Below, in pieces: positions 45,284 to 53,619 of a DNA stretch of 64,000 nt. This stretch comes from Prolixibacteraceae bacterium UBA6029. Its GTDB lineage: Bacteria > Bacteroidota > Bacteroidia > Bacteroidales > Prolixibacteraceae. The position numbers and the translations under genes are program-made. Numbering within the stretch: position 1 is the stretch's first letter; each line of letters starts with the position of its first letter. The stretch covers positions 32,856-96,855 of the forward strand of contig DIZL01000073.1 of NCBI GenBank assembly GCA_002429385.1, read 5' to 3'. The notes under the pieces are model-generated. The model saw only the letters and a program-made list of their open reading frames with translations. It did no database searches and had not been told where the DNA came from.

Positions 45284-45460
45284 ATGGCTGTTTTTGGAGC
45301 CTTTGCCTTTACCATTGGTCATTTGGGATTCGATGTGTTAACGAATAGGACCCGCACAACGGTAAATGTGATCGGAAACCATACAGCAATCGTGGCAAGG
45401 ACTAAAAGAGAAAACGCATTTAACAATCAAAAAGCCAGGGAATTTTCCAATAAGATTTAG
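45284..45460 (+). CDS. Possible 58-residue protein, unknown
   Basis: An ATG frame encodes MAVFGAFAFTIGHLGFDVLTN and continues to KAREFSNKI. One hydrophobic segment precedes a basic tail. I recognise no family. It lies between two repeat elements and may be a gene fragment. Confidence 0.2.
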   Translation: MAVFGAFAFTIGHLGFDVLTNRTRTTVNVIGNHTAIVARTKRENAFNNQKAREFSNKI

Positions 45461-45523
45461 AAAGAAGGAAAAGCGTCAAAGTTATCCGGAATCATCTTCG
45501 AAGCGTTATTCCGAACGATCAGC

Positions 45524-45632
45524 GCGTCATGCTGAACTTGTTTCAGCATCCCCTCAAATATACTCTGCCACCTGTAAGAAAAGAGAATTGAAGATAAAAG
45601 GAGGGGATCCCGAAACAAGTTCGGGATGACGC
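45524..45632. repeat. Nested-hairpin dispersed repeat, copy 1
   Basis: 109 bases. The outer arms start GCGTCAT and end ATGACGC. Each arm is itself a hairpin: ATGCTGAA/TTTCAGCAT on the left and ATCCCGAA/TTCGGGAT on the right. The centre is the conserved CTCTGCCACCTGTAAGAAAA. Copies 2 and 3 are at 49907-50016 and 50535-50663. About 70 further bases after this copy also match the flank of copy 3. Confidence 0.88.
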
Positions 45633-45839
45633 TTCGTTCATCGTTTAAGCTTCATTGAGAAGATTCCCTTGCTTCCTGCTCGGGAACATTCAAACAAAAA
45701 CGGATCATAGATCTACAGTTAAATGGGGCAAAGAAGTCTTGAACAGGATTTCTTGATTTCTTGATTTACACGATTACTTCAATCCTATGCGTTTTTTAAT
45801 CCTGACCATCCTATAATCTTTTAATCATGTTCAGACAAT

Positions 45840-48800
45840 TTACCCCTCCACAATCCCAATCTCTTCCTCCGTCAATCCGTATAGATTATAAACCATTTGA
45901 TCTATTTCTTTGTCGGTGGTTTCTATTTTGGTTTTTATTTCTATTGCCTTTTTTGATTCCTGTAAAAAGTAATCCTCCCATTCAGCTTTGTGTGAAAGTG
46001 TGAGTTTTATTTTGTTCTTTTCAAGCTCTTTTAAAAACTCTTTAAAGGTTATTTGAAACCAATTTTCGATTTTTGCGGAAAGCTTTTCCAAATTGTATTC
46101 ACGTTGCAGGTTATGGGTAAATTTAGAACAAATGTGTTGCAATTCGGCGGTTAATTGAGTACGTTCTGTTGCATATTGTGCAAGTATAGCAGTCTGTTCT
46201 TCGTTTGCTTGTGGAACAGGAAAATGCTCAAAATAGACTTTACGAATTTCTCTCGTACCACCTAATAGTTCTGGACAATTATACCAAATCCAAAGCTTTG
46301 CCAATGAAGAATTGAACACTGCAATTAAATACATTAACGAAAAAGAATTGTCATTTGCAGTAAGAATAAAGCTTTTATCATTACTGAAGAAGCCACTTTC
46401 ATCATACATAAAAGGAAATACAGAAGTCATATTTGGATAAATAATTTTAGGTTTGGCAAATTCTTCCAAATATGCACAATTACGCAAATTATATGGTGTA
46501 TCTCCTTTATCACCGCGTTTTTCAAGAAAAGGATAAAAGGCATCCAAATGTTTCTTTATTGCGAAATATTCATCTATCTTAATTGATGGCAATGGGGGAT
46601 TCTTCTCTTTTATTCCATTATGCACATTAATTAAAAATTCACTGCCTAAATTAATATACGCAGAAATATCTCTACCCCGAACCATTGGTTTGATCAGTTC
46701 TAAACTTTTGGAATCAGCAGCAATCAACTTTTTATGTGTTTCTTCATCAATATAAAAAGCATCATTATAACCTGTAAGTATTCCCCGATAAATTGAAATT
46801 GGCAAGTTCTTTAATTCTGTACCAGTCAATTTCATTTGCCTCAACTTTTGGGCATCGTAGTAGGGTTGGATACTCCATTCATTTTCACCAAAATTAGAAG
46901 AAGAATATTCATAAATATTGCTTTTTACCTCTGAAAGAAAATCACCACGATAGTTTTTCTGGTTAAGTGACAAAACTCTCACGGAATCGAGCAGAATGCT
47001 TTTTTGTGTAACGAAAATACAGACATAAGTAGTAGCTTCCTGAAAGAATTGAATGTCTCCGAAGTTAAGAATCTGTCGTAAGCCTGTTTTAGAAAGAAAT
47101 TTACGTAGTGGTTTGCCGTAGGCTACCAACATCCATTTGTTGGGCATAATGAAAGATTGTATGCCATTATTCTTTAACAATTGATAACCACGTTCGGTAA
47201 AGATACAATAAAGGTCAGCGCCCTTATCAAATGTTTCATAACCACAATTTTTGAGTATGTCACTCATTTCTCCCATGCTTTGTAGCTGCACATATGGCGG
47301 ATTCCCAATCACTACATCAAAACCTCCTGTGTATTCCACTCGAAAGGCATGCTGAATAGAACAGGTTATTTTTTCTATAACACGGGAGCATGCTCCCATG
47401 TCTCCCATACCCGTACCCGTGTCTCCTGCGTCTCCTGTGTCTTCTCCAAGTAGAGGAAGTCCATGTTTTACGCGGTTATTACTGATATAAGCTATCGTAT
47501 TCTCTAACTGTTGTCCAGAGGTTATCAGTGTGCGACCGAATTTCTGCGTCCACAAATGAGCCTGGGTAGTGCCTCTGTGATAATCTGCTCCATCATCGTT
47601 CACCCATTCGAAATCGGATGCCGTAGTGGAAGAGGAGGAGGAGGAGGTGTACGGGAGCAGCATGGGAGCTTGCTCCCATGTTTCCGAAGACATAGGAGAC
47701 ACGTTACTCGGGAGAGATAGAGCAGCTACTGACAAGGGAGCATGCTCCCTTGTTTCTGTTTCGGTTCCGATTCCGGTATTATCAGGGATAGTCCGCCCCA
47801 TCGCGATATTACAAGCACGTGCACTCATACTCTTTATTTTCTGTATAATCTTCGGTAGTTCTTCGTCATCGCACACAAGAATCAGGTGCATATGGTCGCC
47901 ACAGATATTATATGCCAGAATATTGAGTGCGTCTTTTTGTGCAATATCTGCAATCGTTTCCGTTACTATGATTTCTTCTTTTGCCGATAACCACACTGGG
48001 ACACCTAATTTCACGTAATGATCAAACATTCGCTGCGAATACCGTGAATTATGCGTGGCACAGGTAATATGCCAGGTTTTTTTAAGCTTTTTCCTGAATA
48101 TACTGGGGAATTCCTTTTGCCAGTTAAATGCTTTATCTCCCGCAAATGCGGGATCGTCAATCAAAGAGTTGCCGCATTTAATATTGTTGTTCAGATCGTT
48201 TAATTTACGATTGGGTTGTGCAGTGCGTAACCACAAGGAGAGTTTGGCAATTTCAACACTTTCCTCATTTATATCGACTCCAAACAAATTGTTTTCAAGA
48301 ATGCTTTTTTCAATGTCGCTAAAAATGATAGGTACTCCGTAAAGCTTTGCTTTTAATTCATCAATGTATTTGTGTTCGGTAATCAGAAAATCCAATGCCT
48401 GGTTTAAAAATGCACCTGAACCACAAGCGGGATCACAGATAGTCAATTGGATCAACCAATTGGTATAAACATTCAGTTTCTCCAATAAAGCCTGTTTGGT
48501 TTTAATCGTCCGTTTCTTATCGCTTGTATATTCTTCTTCGTCAATCAGGAGTTCCGCTTTTTTATCGATACAGAGCTTGCCAATGGTATTTTCAACGATG
48601 TATTTGGTGATGTATTTGGGCGTATAGAAAACACCATCCTTTTTACGTCTTGTTTTTGATTTATCTACTTCCTCCCCATCGAGTTGAGCTTTTATTTCAT
48701 CCAGTTCATTGAGTGAATTTTCAAAAATATGACCAAGTATATTAACATCTATCTCACTTGCAAAATCATATTCCGAAAGAGTCGCTGTATGCTTATAGAG

Positions 48801-49778
48801 CAGATTATCATCAATGGTAACAGCATCTAATATTTCATCCGGTTTAAACAAACCACCGTTATAGGCAAATACATCGTAACGCTTGCCTTTGAATCCTGTG
48901 TTAAGATATTCAAAGTATTTTCTAAACCGGTTATATAGGGGGATATCAACATCCCGGTCTTGTAAATCTTTCCAATCATTCAATATTAACCGTACTGAGT
49001 TGGGAGGTAATAACTGCCGATCCTCAGCAAAAAACAAAAACAGGAACCTGTCCAGTAACTTTTGCGACTTTTTGAAAATGGTTAATACATCAAATTGCGG
49101 GTTTTGGGACACAAGGTTGTGGTGTAATTCGCTTTTAAACTGTGAATAATCCTTGTACAGTTGTTTGGTAATAATATCCTCGTGACTAACCGATTCGGTT
49201 TTGATTGTTTTGGGAATCCCTTTTGCAATGTTCTCGTACGACAAACACAAATAAAGCAGGTCAAAATTGCTTCGGTTAAGATTAAACAAATTGAATTCGA
49301 TAAACTCAATGGCATTGTCGATATAAAAACGAAGCTTTTCGAAGTTTGAAGTAATCACATACACACAATCGGCCTGATTGTTTTTATATCCAAAAGCCTG
49401 CGCTTCTATCTTGCTTAAATCGGTTGTATTGGTTCCCTTTAATTCTATAACCCCTACGACGAGGAAGCCTTCTGCAAGGGAGCATGCACCCTTGTCAAAG
49501 GTAAGAATCGCTCCATCCGCTTTTTTGCTATCCTTAACATTTTTGTATTCAGTGGTCAGGTTAAAGTTGGAGGATGGATTAAGTGTATAACCCAATATTT
49601 TTACAAACAACTCTCTCAGAAATCCTTCCTGGAATTGTTCTTCCTTGCTGTTTCGTATGTTTTCCTGAATATCAGGATTGCCAAAATAAGATTTAAACTC
49701 TGTGTATTTTGCATCGACAAGCTTTGCATCAAGCAAGTTTAAATACTTCTGTTGTACTGAATTCTGGAAAAGGCTCAT
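45840..49778 (-). CDS. Type IIG restriction-modification enzyme with an inserted HUH (Y1) transposase-like domain
   Basis: This 1312-residue protein combines nuclease, methyltransferase and target recognition in one chain. A PD-(D/E)XK core is visible at KADGAILTF and VVGVIELKGT (D88, E112, K114). An Eco57I-like methyltransferase has FYTPKYI, SAM motif DPACGSGAFLNQAL (449-462), FGVDINEESVEIAKLSLWL and catalytic NPPY (826-829). A TaqI/Eco57I-like C-terminal recognition domain has IYRGILTGYNDAFYI and LLGGTREIRKVYFEHFPVP. Between FNWQKEFPSIF (551-561) and GGFDVVIGNPPYV (818-830), normally close together, lie about 255 extra residues (48095 to about 47327). They read as a REP-associated tyrosine transposase: TWHITCATHNSR, the HUH motif GDHMHLIL (H629, H631), LWTQKFGRTL and YISNNRVKHGL (candidate Tyr764). 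A Ser-rich, palindrome-encoded linker splits that domain. The frame is intact throughout, so the fusion is probably translated. Confidence 0.88.
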   Translation of the reverse strand: MSLFQNSVQQKYLNLLDAKLVDAKYTEFKSYFGNPDIQENIRNSKEEQFQEGFLRELFVKILGYTLNPSSNFNLTTEYKNVKDSKKADGAILTFDKGACSLAEGFLVVGVIELKGTNTTDLSKIEAQAFGYKNNQADCVYVITSNFEKLRFYIDNAIEFIEFNLFNLNRSNFDLLYLCLSYENIAKGIPKTIKTESVSHEDIITKQLYKDYSQFKSELHHNLVSQNPQFDVLTIFKKSQKLLDRFLFLFFAEDRQLLPPNSVRLILNDWKDLQDRDVDIPLYNRFRKYFEYLNTGFKGKRYDVFAYNGGLFKPDEILDAVTIDDNLLYKHTATLSEYDFASEIDVNILGHIFENSLNELDEIKAQLDGEEVDKSKTRRKKDGVFYTPKYITKYIVENTIGKLCIDKKAELLIDEEEYTSDKKRTIKTKQALLEKLNVYTNWLIQLTICDPACGSGAFLNQALDFLITEHKYIDELKAKLYGVPIIFSDIEKSILENNLFGVDINEESVEIAKLSLWLRTAQPNRKLNDLNNNIKCGNSLIDDPAFAGDKAFNWQKEFPSIFRKKLKKTWHITCATHNSRYSQRMFDHYVKLGVPVWLSAKEEIIVTETIADIAQKDALNILAYNICGDHMHLILVCDDEELPKIIQKIKSMSARACNIAMGRTIPDNTGIGTETETREHAPLSVAALSLPSNVSPMSSETWEQAPMLLPYTSSSSSSTTASDFEWVNDDGADYHRGTTQAHLWTQKFGRTLITSGQQLENTIAYISNNRVKHGLPLLGEDTGDAGDTGTGMGDMGACSRVIEKITCSIQHAFRVEYTGGFDVVIGNPPYVQLQSMGEMSDILKNCGYETFDKGADLYCIFTERGYQLLKNNGIQSFIMPNKWMLVAYGKPLRKFLSKTGLRQILNFGDIQFFQEATTYVCIFVTQKSILLDSVRVLSLNQKNYRGDFLSEVKSNIYEYSSSNFGENEWSIQPYYDAQKLRQMKLTGTELKNLPISIYRGILTGYNDAFYIDEETHKKLIAADSKSLELIKPMVRGRDISAYINLGSEFLINVHNGIKEKNPPLPSIKIDEYFAIKKHLDAFYPFLEKRGDKGDTPYNLRNCAYLEEFAKPKIIYPNMTSVFPFMYDESGFFSNDKSFILTANDNSFSLMYLIAVFNSSLAKLWIWYNCPELLGGTREIRKVYFEHFPVPQANEEQTAILAQYATERTQLTAELQHICSKFTHNLQREYNLEKLSAKIENWFQITFKEFLKELEKNKIKLTLSHKAEWEDYFLQESKKAIEIKTKIETTDKEIDQMVYNLYGLTEEEIGIVEG
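47380..47401. repeat. REP-like palindrome R2 inside the type IIG gene
   Basis: GGGAGCATGCTCCC with near-complementary flanks (ACAC/ATGT). It encodes MGACSRV (about residues 793-800) at the end of the HUH insert and is preceded by a run of degenerate GGAGAC units. Confidence 0.85.
47661..47680. repeat. REP-like palindrome R3 inside the type IIG gene
   Basis: Stem CATGGGAGC/GCTCCCATG with a two-base TT centre. It encodes WEQAPM (about 701-706) in the linker of the HUH domain, next to a TCC/GGA repeat that encodes six serines. Confidence 0.85.
47732..47753. repeat. REP-like palindrome R4 inside the type IIG gene
   Basis: A perfect 22-base palindrome with core AAGGGAGCATGCTCCCTT. It encodes REHAPLS (about 677-683) between the HUH motif and the catalytic Tyr. 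Confidence 0.9.
49475..49494. repeat. REP-like palindrome R1 in the nuclease part of the type IIG gene
   Basis: CAAGGGAGCATGCACCCTTG, same family with one mismatched pair at A/A. It encodes KGACSLAEG within the PD-(D/E)XK core, between the Asp and the E-L-K strand, about 1.7 kb from the others. Confidence 0.85.
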
Positions 49779-49906
49779 AACAAATCAATTGGCTTAATAG
49801 GAGAGAGCAAGGTAGTATTTTTTTGTATAATAGAAGGAAATCGAAAGGAAAATAAGTGAGACTATTGTCATCCCTCATCATCGAAGTGTCATCCTATGTC
49901 ATCGAA

Positions 49907-50016
49907 GCGTCATCCCGAACTTGTTTCGGGATCCCCTCAAATACGCTCTGCCACCTGTAAGAAAAGAGAATTAAAGATAAATGCGAGGGGATCCTGAAAC
50001 AAGTTCAGGATGACGC
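49907..50016. repeat. Nested-hairpin dispersed repeat, copy 2
   Basis: 110 bases. Left arm hairpin ATCCCGAA/TTCGGGAT, right arm hairpin ATCCTGAA/TTCAGGAT, same centre CTCTGCCACCTGTAAGAAAA. It is preceded by two short direct copies of the word TCATCGAAG-GTCATCC. It lies between the type IIG gene and the GIY-YIG gene. Confidence 0.88.
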
Positions 50017-50063
50017 TTCGATCACGCACTACGCTTTTACTAAATTCTCGTAACCTATCTTTA

Positions 50064-50405
50064 TCAAACCTTCCTGTTTAATCCATATGCAATAACCAAT
50101 TGATTGTCTATTGTAACATACCAATCTGCAGCTATATCAATCATTTCCGGATTATTTTCCTTGATCAGATTAATCTTCCAATCCCTATGCCAGTTCTTTA
50201 ACTGTTTTTCTCTTGCAATACATTCAGCCATTCCTTCGATTATTTCATAATGAACCAAATCGAACAGGTTATACCTTGAAGTAAATGCAGCAGAACCTTT
50301 CCCTGTTTTATGTTCCAGCACCCTCCTTTTAATTGCTGAAGTTACTCCGATATAAAAAGTGGTTCTGTATTTATTCGACATGATATAAACAAACCCTTTT
50401 CTCAT
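50064..50405 (-). CDS. GIY-YIG endonuclease domain protein
   Basis: This 113-residue protein has the single-domain GIY-YIG fold: GFVYIMSNKYRTTFYIGVTSAIKRRVLEHKTGKG at the N-terminus and REKQLKNWHRDWKINLIKENNPEM later. The first motif is degenerate (VYI for GIY) as usual for this UvrC/YhbQ-like group in Bacteroidota, where many paralogues occur in accessory regions. Its role is not known. It is about 290 bases upstream of the type IIG gene on the same strand, with a dispersed repeat between. Confidence 0.9.
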   Translation of the reverse strand: MRKGFVYIMSNKYRTTFYIGVTSAIKRRVLEHKTGKGSAAFTSRYNLFDLVHYEIIEGMAECIAREKQLKNWHRDWKINLIKENNPEMIDIAADWYVTIDNQLVIAYGLNRKV

Positions 50406-50534
50406 AATGCGAAATTTATACTCTAAGTTAAGCTAAATTTCAATGTATTTTAATGATTATGAAGAGAAAAAATAAGATGCCGAAACAATCATGTGTTATG
50501 CAAAACTTCAATGTTTTCCGGAATAATGTTCAGC

Positions 50535-50663
50535 GCGTCATCCTGAATTCATTTCAGGATCCCCTCGAATATACTCTGCCACCTGTAAGAAAAAAGAAAA
50601 GAAGATAAAAGGAGGGAATCCCGAAACAATCCTGAAATGAATTCAGGATGACTCAGGATGACG
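50535..50663. repeat. Nested-hairpin dispersed repeat, copy 3
   Basis: Same centre as copies 1 and 2. The left arm hairpin is ATCCTGAATTCATTTCAGGAT-like; the right arm is longer, with a partial duplication of TCAGGATGAC. It lies upstream of the GIY-YIG gene. Confidence 0.85.
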
Positions 50664-50724
50664 TGCTAATCATCATTTATGCTTCATTGGAAGATTCCCC
50701 TGCTTCCTGATCAATTATTGAATG

Positions 50725-50789
50725 GATGACTATTTTGATAAGTGATGTAAAACTCCTGAACCGTAACCATTTGTTTAAAAATAGTCATC
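50725..50789. repeat. 65-base inverted-repeat insert in the flank of repeat copy 3
   Basis: Arms GATGACTATTTT (50725-50736) and AAAATAGTCATC (50778-50789). The flank of copy 1 near 45675-45705 runs straight from CTTCCTGCTC into GAACATTCAAACAAAAAC, while here that junction is split by about 80 bases containing this element. It looks like a small insertion. Confidence 0.7.
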
Positions 50790-50833
50790 TGCTCAGAAAC
50801 ATTCAAACAAAAACAGATTGAAGATTCAGATTT

Positions 50834-50893
50834 AGGCGGAAAGACACACAACGAAAATCATTGCTGCCGAATTTGCGGTTAACTGATCTTATG
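50834..50893. repeat. Direct repeat at gene 3' ends, copy 1 (copy 2 at 51791-51850)
   Basis: The word CATTGCTGCCGAATTT and flanking bases occur in both places over about 50 bases with moderate identity. Each copy lies at the 3' end of a minus-strand unknown gene. This suggests a duplicated cassette end. Confidence 0.65.
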
Positions 50894-51680
50894 TGTTGTT
50901 TTTAATCTTTTCTTCAATCCAAGATTCAATATTCGTCAATTTATTAAATAGTTTATTGTCTCGCTGAATAACTTCCAAAACATCAAGTTTCTTCTCAATT
51001 ATTGAATCATTGTCATGAGGATGTAAATTATCATCAAAATAAATGCAAAGCATTCTCTTACTCAAGCTTGGATATATGTCTAATTCTATAATTTTTATTG
51101 AAGCAACAACAATACAAGGAATACCAATCTGGCTTAATTCTGTTGAATTCTTTAAATATTGGTAAATTGATTCTCCTCCCCAAAGTCCAAAAAGCTTATT
51201 TAGACCCCACTCATCCTTCAAAGTTGATAAACAATGAAATACAAATATTTTTCCAGCTCTTATTTTTTCACTTAATTCTGCTTTATCAATTATTCTGTTT
51301 TTTAATTCTTTAGAGATTAATCCTTTGTCGAATAGGATATTAATTCTACTGTTGGCAAAGTCTTTATCTAATGGAATTAGTCCATTTTTAATAACGTCCC
51401 CTATTTCATAGTCCATTAACTTAGTACAGTGAAATCCCACTATCTTATATTCTTGTAAGATCTCGTCAATTGTATCTATAACTTCAATCCATGTATCGAC
51501 AAATGGATTTTGTGGCCTATTATATCTAATTTTTAAATCTGTATGGCGAAGGATTTCAATTCTTTTTTCTTCTTGTAAATAATAGATCAAAGAAGACTTG
51601 TGCTCTTCAATTAATTGAAGAACTTTCTCCGGCCAAGAACTTGTCTGATCAAGAATTATATGGTTTTCAAATTTTATCAT
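50889..51680 (-). CDS. Unknown protein near the type IIG enzyme
   Basis: This 263-residue cytosolic protein has no signal peptide or membrane helix. Visible conserved-looking parts are VGFHCTKLMDYEIGDVIKNGLIPL, FVFHCLSTLKDEWGLNKLFGLWGGESIYQYL and CIVVASIKIIEL. The H-x-T near a following GL and the later GGES are reminiscent of ADP-ribosyltransferase-fold (RES/PARP-like) toxins, but I cannot assign a family. Composition is A+T-rich. A defence or toxin role is a guess from position. Confidence 0.6.
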   Translation of the reverse strand: MIKFENHIILDQTSSWPEKVLQLIEEHKSSLIYYLQEEKRIEILRHTDLKIRYNRPQNPFVDTWIEVIDTIDEILQEYKIVGFHCTKLMDYEIGDVIKNGLIPLDKDFANSRINILFDKGLISKELKNRIIDKAELSEKIRAGKIFVFHCLSTLKDEWGLNKLFGLWGGESIYQYLKNSTELSQIGIPCIVVASIKIIELDIYPSLSKRMLCIYFDDNLHPHDNDSIIEKKLDVLEVIQRDNKLFNKLTNIESWIEEKIKNNT

Positions 51681-51790
51681 TTATAAATCTATCATGTCAA
51701 AGCACAGTGCATTAAAATAACACATAACCTAGGAAGCCACTCCCAGAGGCGGATTGTGGGCGATTTCCCATCAAGCCGATAAGCTACCTG

Positions 51791-51850
51791 AGCGAAAAGA
51801 TACACTCCAAAAACCATTGCTGCCGAATTTACTGGTATCTGATATTATGG
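51791..51850. repeat. Direct repeat at gene 3' ends, copy 2
   Basis: See 50834-50893. It lies just beyond the stop of the gene at 51864. The shared core is CATTGCTGCCGAATTT. Confidence 0.65.
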
Positions 51851-51863
51851 GATCAGGTTTCAA

Positions 51864-52376
51864 TCATTTATCAATTTTTAAATTCTTGTCAATATGATTA
51901 GTAGTATCTTTTATAAATTCCTTGATAGCGAATTTGTCTGATGGACTGTCACTATTTTTAAAGCCCTTTTCATGAAGAATGGAATCTATTTCGCTATGCT
52001 TAATATATATTCCATCATTATGCTTGTTCTCACGATTTTGAATATAATTCGTTACACCAAAGGCCAATGAAATCAATATTCCTGTCCATACTGCAATTGT
52101 CCTAATAATTACAGAATTTAAAAAATCATTTTGTCTATTACGTTTTATGAATTTAATAATTCCTTTGTCCAAATATCGTGAGCCAATATCTGTCAAAACG
52201 ACTGGATGTATTGACGTGATTAGTTTATTATCTACAAGAAATCTTGATGCTATTTTATTATCAAAGTCACTAAATCCAATGTCCTCTAGTTTACCGTAGG
52301 TGTCTTGTATGTTATTGTTTTTTAAAATGAAATCACATATTTCAACCTGCTTACTTGTTAATGGCAACTGTTTCAT
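51864..52376 (-). CDS. Unknown protein with winged-helix-like N-terminus and one membrane helix
   Basis: This 170-residue protein starts with a helical region resembling a small winged helix (LTSKQVEICDFILKNNNIQDTYGKLEDIGF...IASRFLVDNKLI). One membrane segment follows (IIRTIAVWTGILISLAFGVTNYI), then a charged C-terminal tail. There is no recognised family. Its 3' flank is shared with the gene at 50889, so the two may have arrived together. Confidence 0.6.
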   Translation of the reverse strand: MKQLPLTSKQVEICDFILKNNNIQDTYGKLEDIGFSDFDNKIASRFLVDNKLITSIHPVVLTDIGSRYLDKGIIKFIKRNRQNDFLNSVIIRTIAVWTGILISLAFGVTNYIQNRENKHNDGIYIKHSEIDSILHEKGFKNSDSPSDKFAIKEFIKDTTNHIDKNLKIDK

Positions 52377-52728
52377 TTCTAAAATGTATCAATATGAATA
52401 GTAATTTATAATATCGTTTCAACAAAGCAGTTTTAAACTTCCCCATAATTATAAAATATCGTCAACTTTATAGTCCTTTCCTATTCCTATTTTGCTTTCC
52501 CTTCAAATCTACTAATTCCCCTTTTAAATAAACAATAAAATTCTACTTATTTTATGATTTTCAATAAAAAAACAATATCATCAAGTGATTAGAAAGATTT
52601 TTCAATTATTATTGAGAACAAGTACTTTTAATAAAATTTCCCTCCCCCAGCAAACCTTTCAATCTCCGTGAATGAAATGATCTTCCTTTTGGTTCCTGTT
52701 GTTGAACCAGGGAGTGTGTGTGGGGAGT

Positions 52729-53074
52729 TAAACGATCCGTTTGGGGTCAGGTTCGCTCCAATTGCGTGAAGGATCGGTGTTCATACCGGCTACACGAAAC
52801 AGATATTCAACTCCCCGCAACAATCCATTGACATTTACCTTGCTTTTGGTGCAGGAACCATTCAAATTTGATTCATGTTTTGACAATTAAGCGTACGTCC
52901 TGGTGAAGCAATAGCACTCAATCTTTTCCTGTAAAGAAGCTGAGCTTCCGACCAGTTGTCTTTTGTTCGGTCAGGAGCTGATCTTACATAACTTTTACCC
53001 CTCATTTGAACAAAAACAACCTTACCAATTTTGCCTGAAACCAATTCACAGATGTTACGTTTTATTTTAGCCAC
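52729..53074 (-). pseudogene. Broken fibronectin type III-like protein gene
   Basis: A GTG start at 53074 opens MAKIKRNICELVSGKIGKVV and runs 70 codons to a stop at 52862. In another frame, down to a stop at 52729, the sequence reads NVNGLLRGVEYLFRVAGMNT and then NWSEPDPKRIV, the end of a fibronectin type III domain. The two halves are separated by a deletion or frameshift. The N-terminus resembles a DUF6266-like family with SGKxGxVV near the start. The upstream 111 bases are repeated at 20049-20159. Confidence 0.7.
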
Positions 53075-53088
53075 AAAGCTTAGATAAA

Positions 53089-53199
53089 GATAGGTTAACG
53101 CCTTAGTTTAAGTACTGTTTGAGTACTGTATAAGTATAAAGTCATGAGGTTTAGTATTTAAAACAAGGGTAAACTGTATTTAATCTATGGAATTGGTAA
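53089..53199 (-). repeat. 111-base upstream repeat, second copy
   Basis: Same length as 20049-20159 in opposite orientation, and near-identical over the half closest to the gene (about three mismatches in 48 bases). It contains AGTACT-type words every 11 bases (AGTACTTAAAC, AGTACTCAAAC) and lies 14 bases before the GTG start. Probably a promoter/operator region. Confidence 0.8.
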
Positions 53200-53382
53200 T
53201 GCTTTATTGAATAGTTCACTTCTACATCAAACGGGTAACTTGCTCAACTTACGCAGGTTACTCAAAAATAATGAAAGATAATATAGGCAACATAAATATT
53301 GAAATAGTATTTTCTATAAATTTGAAATACCTAAATAATAAAACCTAACGTTATGAGGGATCACATTACATTCTTGTGGGGT

Positions 53383-53619
53383 CCCGGCTAGCCGGGATCA
53401 AAACCAATATTCAGAAATGTTTTCTTTGAAAAAATCTTACTTTTCTGAAAAAATCTTAGCCCCGAGTACTCGGGGGATCAGCCCCCGCAACCTTAATCTT
53501 ATCTATCTTATGAAAATAGTCCCGATAGTTATCGAGTTTTGCCCAGGAATATGACCACTTCCTCCCGAGTACTCGGGATCAAGCCAATTATAAGATAGAT
53601 AATCCCGGTGACTACCGGG
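53383..53619. repeat. Cluster of five CCCGA-type palindromes
   Basis: Palindromes at 53383-53396 (CCCGGCTAGCCGGG), 53461-53474 and 53564-53577 (both CCCGAGTACTCGGG), 53521-53536 (CCCGATAGTTATCGAG) and 53604-53619 (CCCGGTGACTACCGGG). Most are followed by GATC or preceded by T/AT. A sixth is at 41818-41831. No gene lies in this 300-base block. Confidence 0.85.

Noticed and set aside
47511..48018. Plus-strand open frames across the HUH insert
   Set aside because: They arise from the repetitive, palindrome-rich coding sequence of the type IIG gene on the minus strand and show no independent protein features.
45524..50663. CRISPR array formed by the three repeated units
   Set aside because: The units are about 110 bases, kilobases apart and have no regular spacers, and no cas genes are present.
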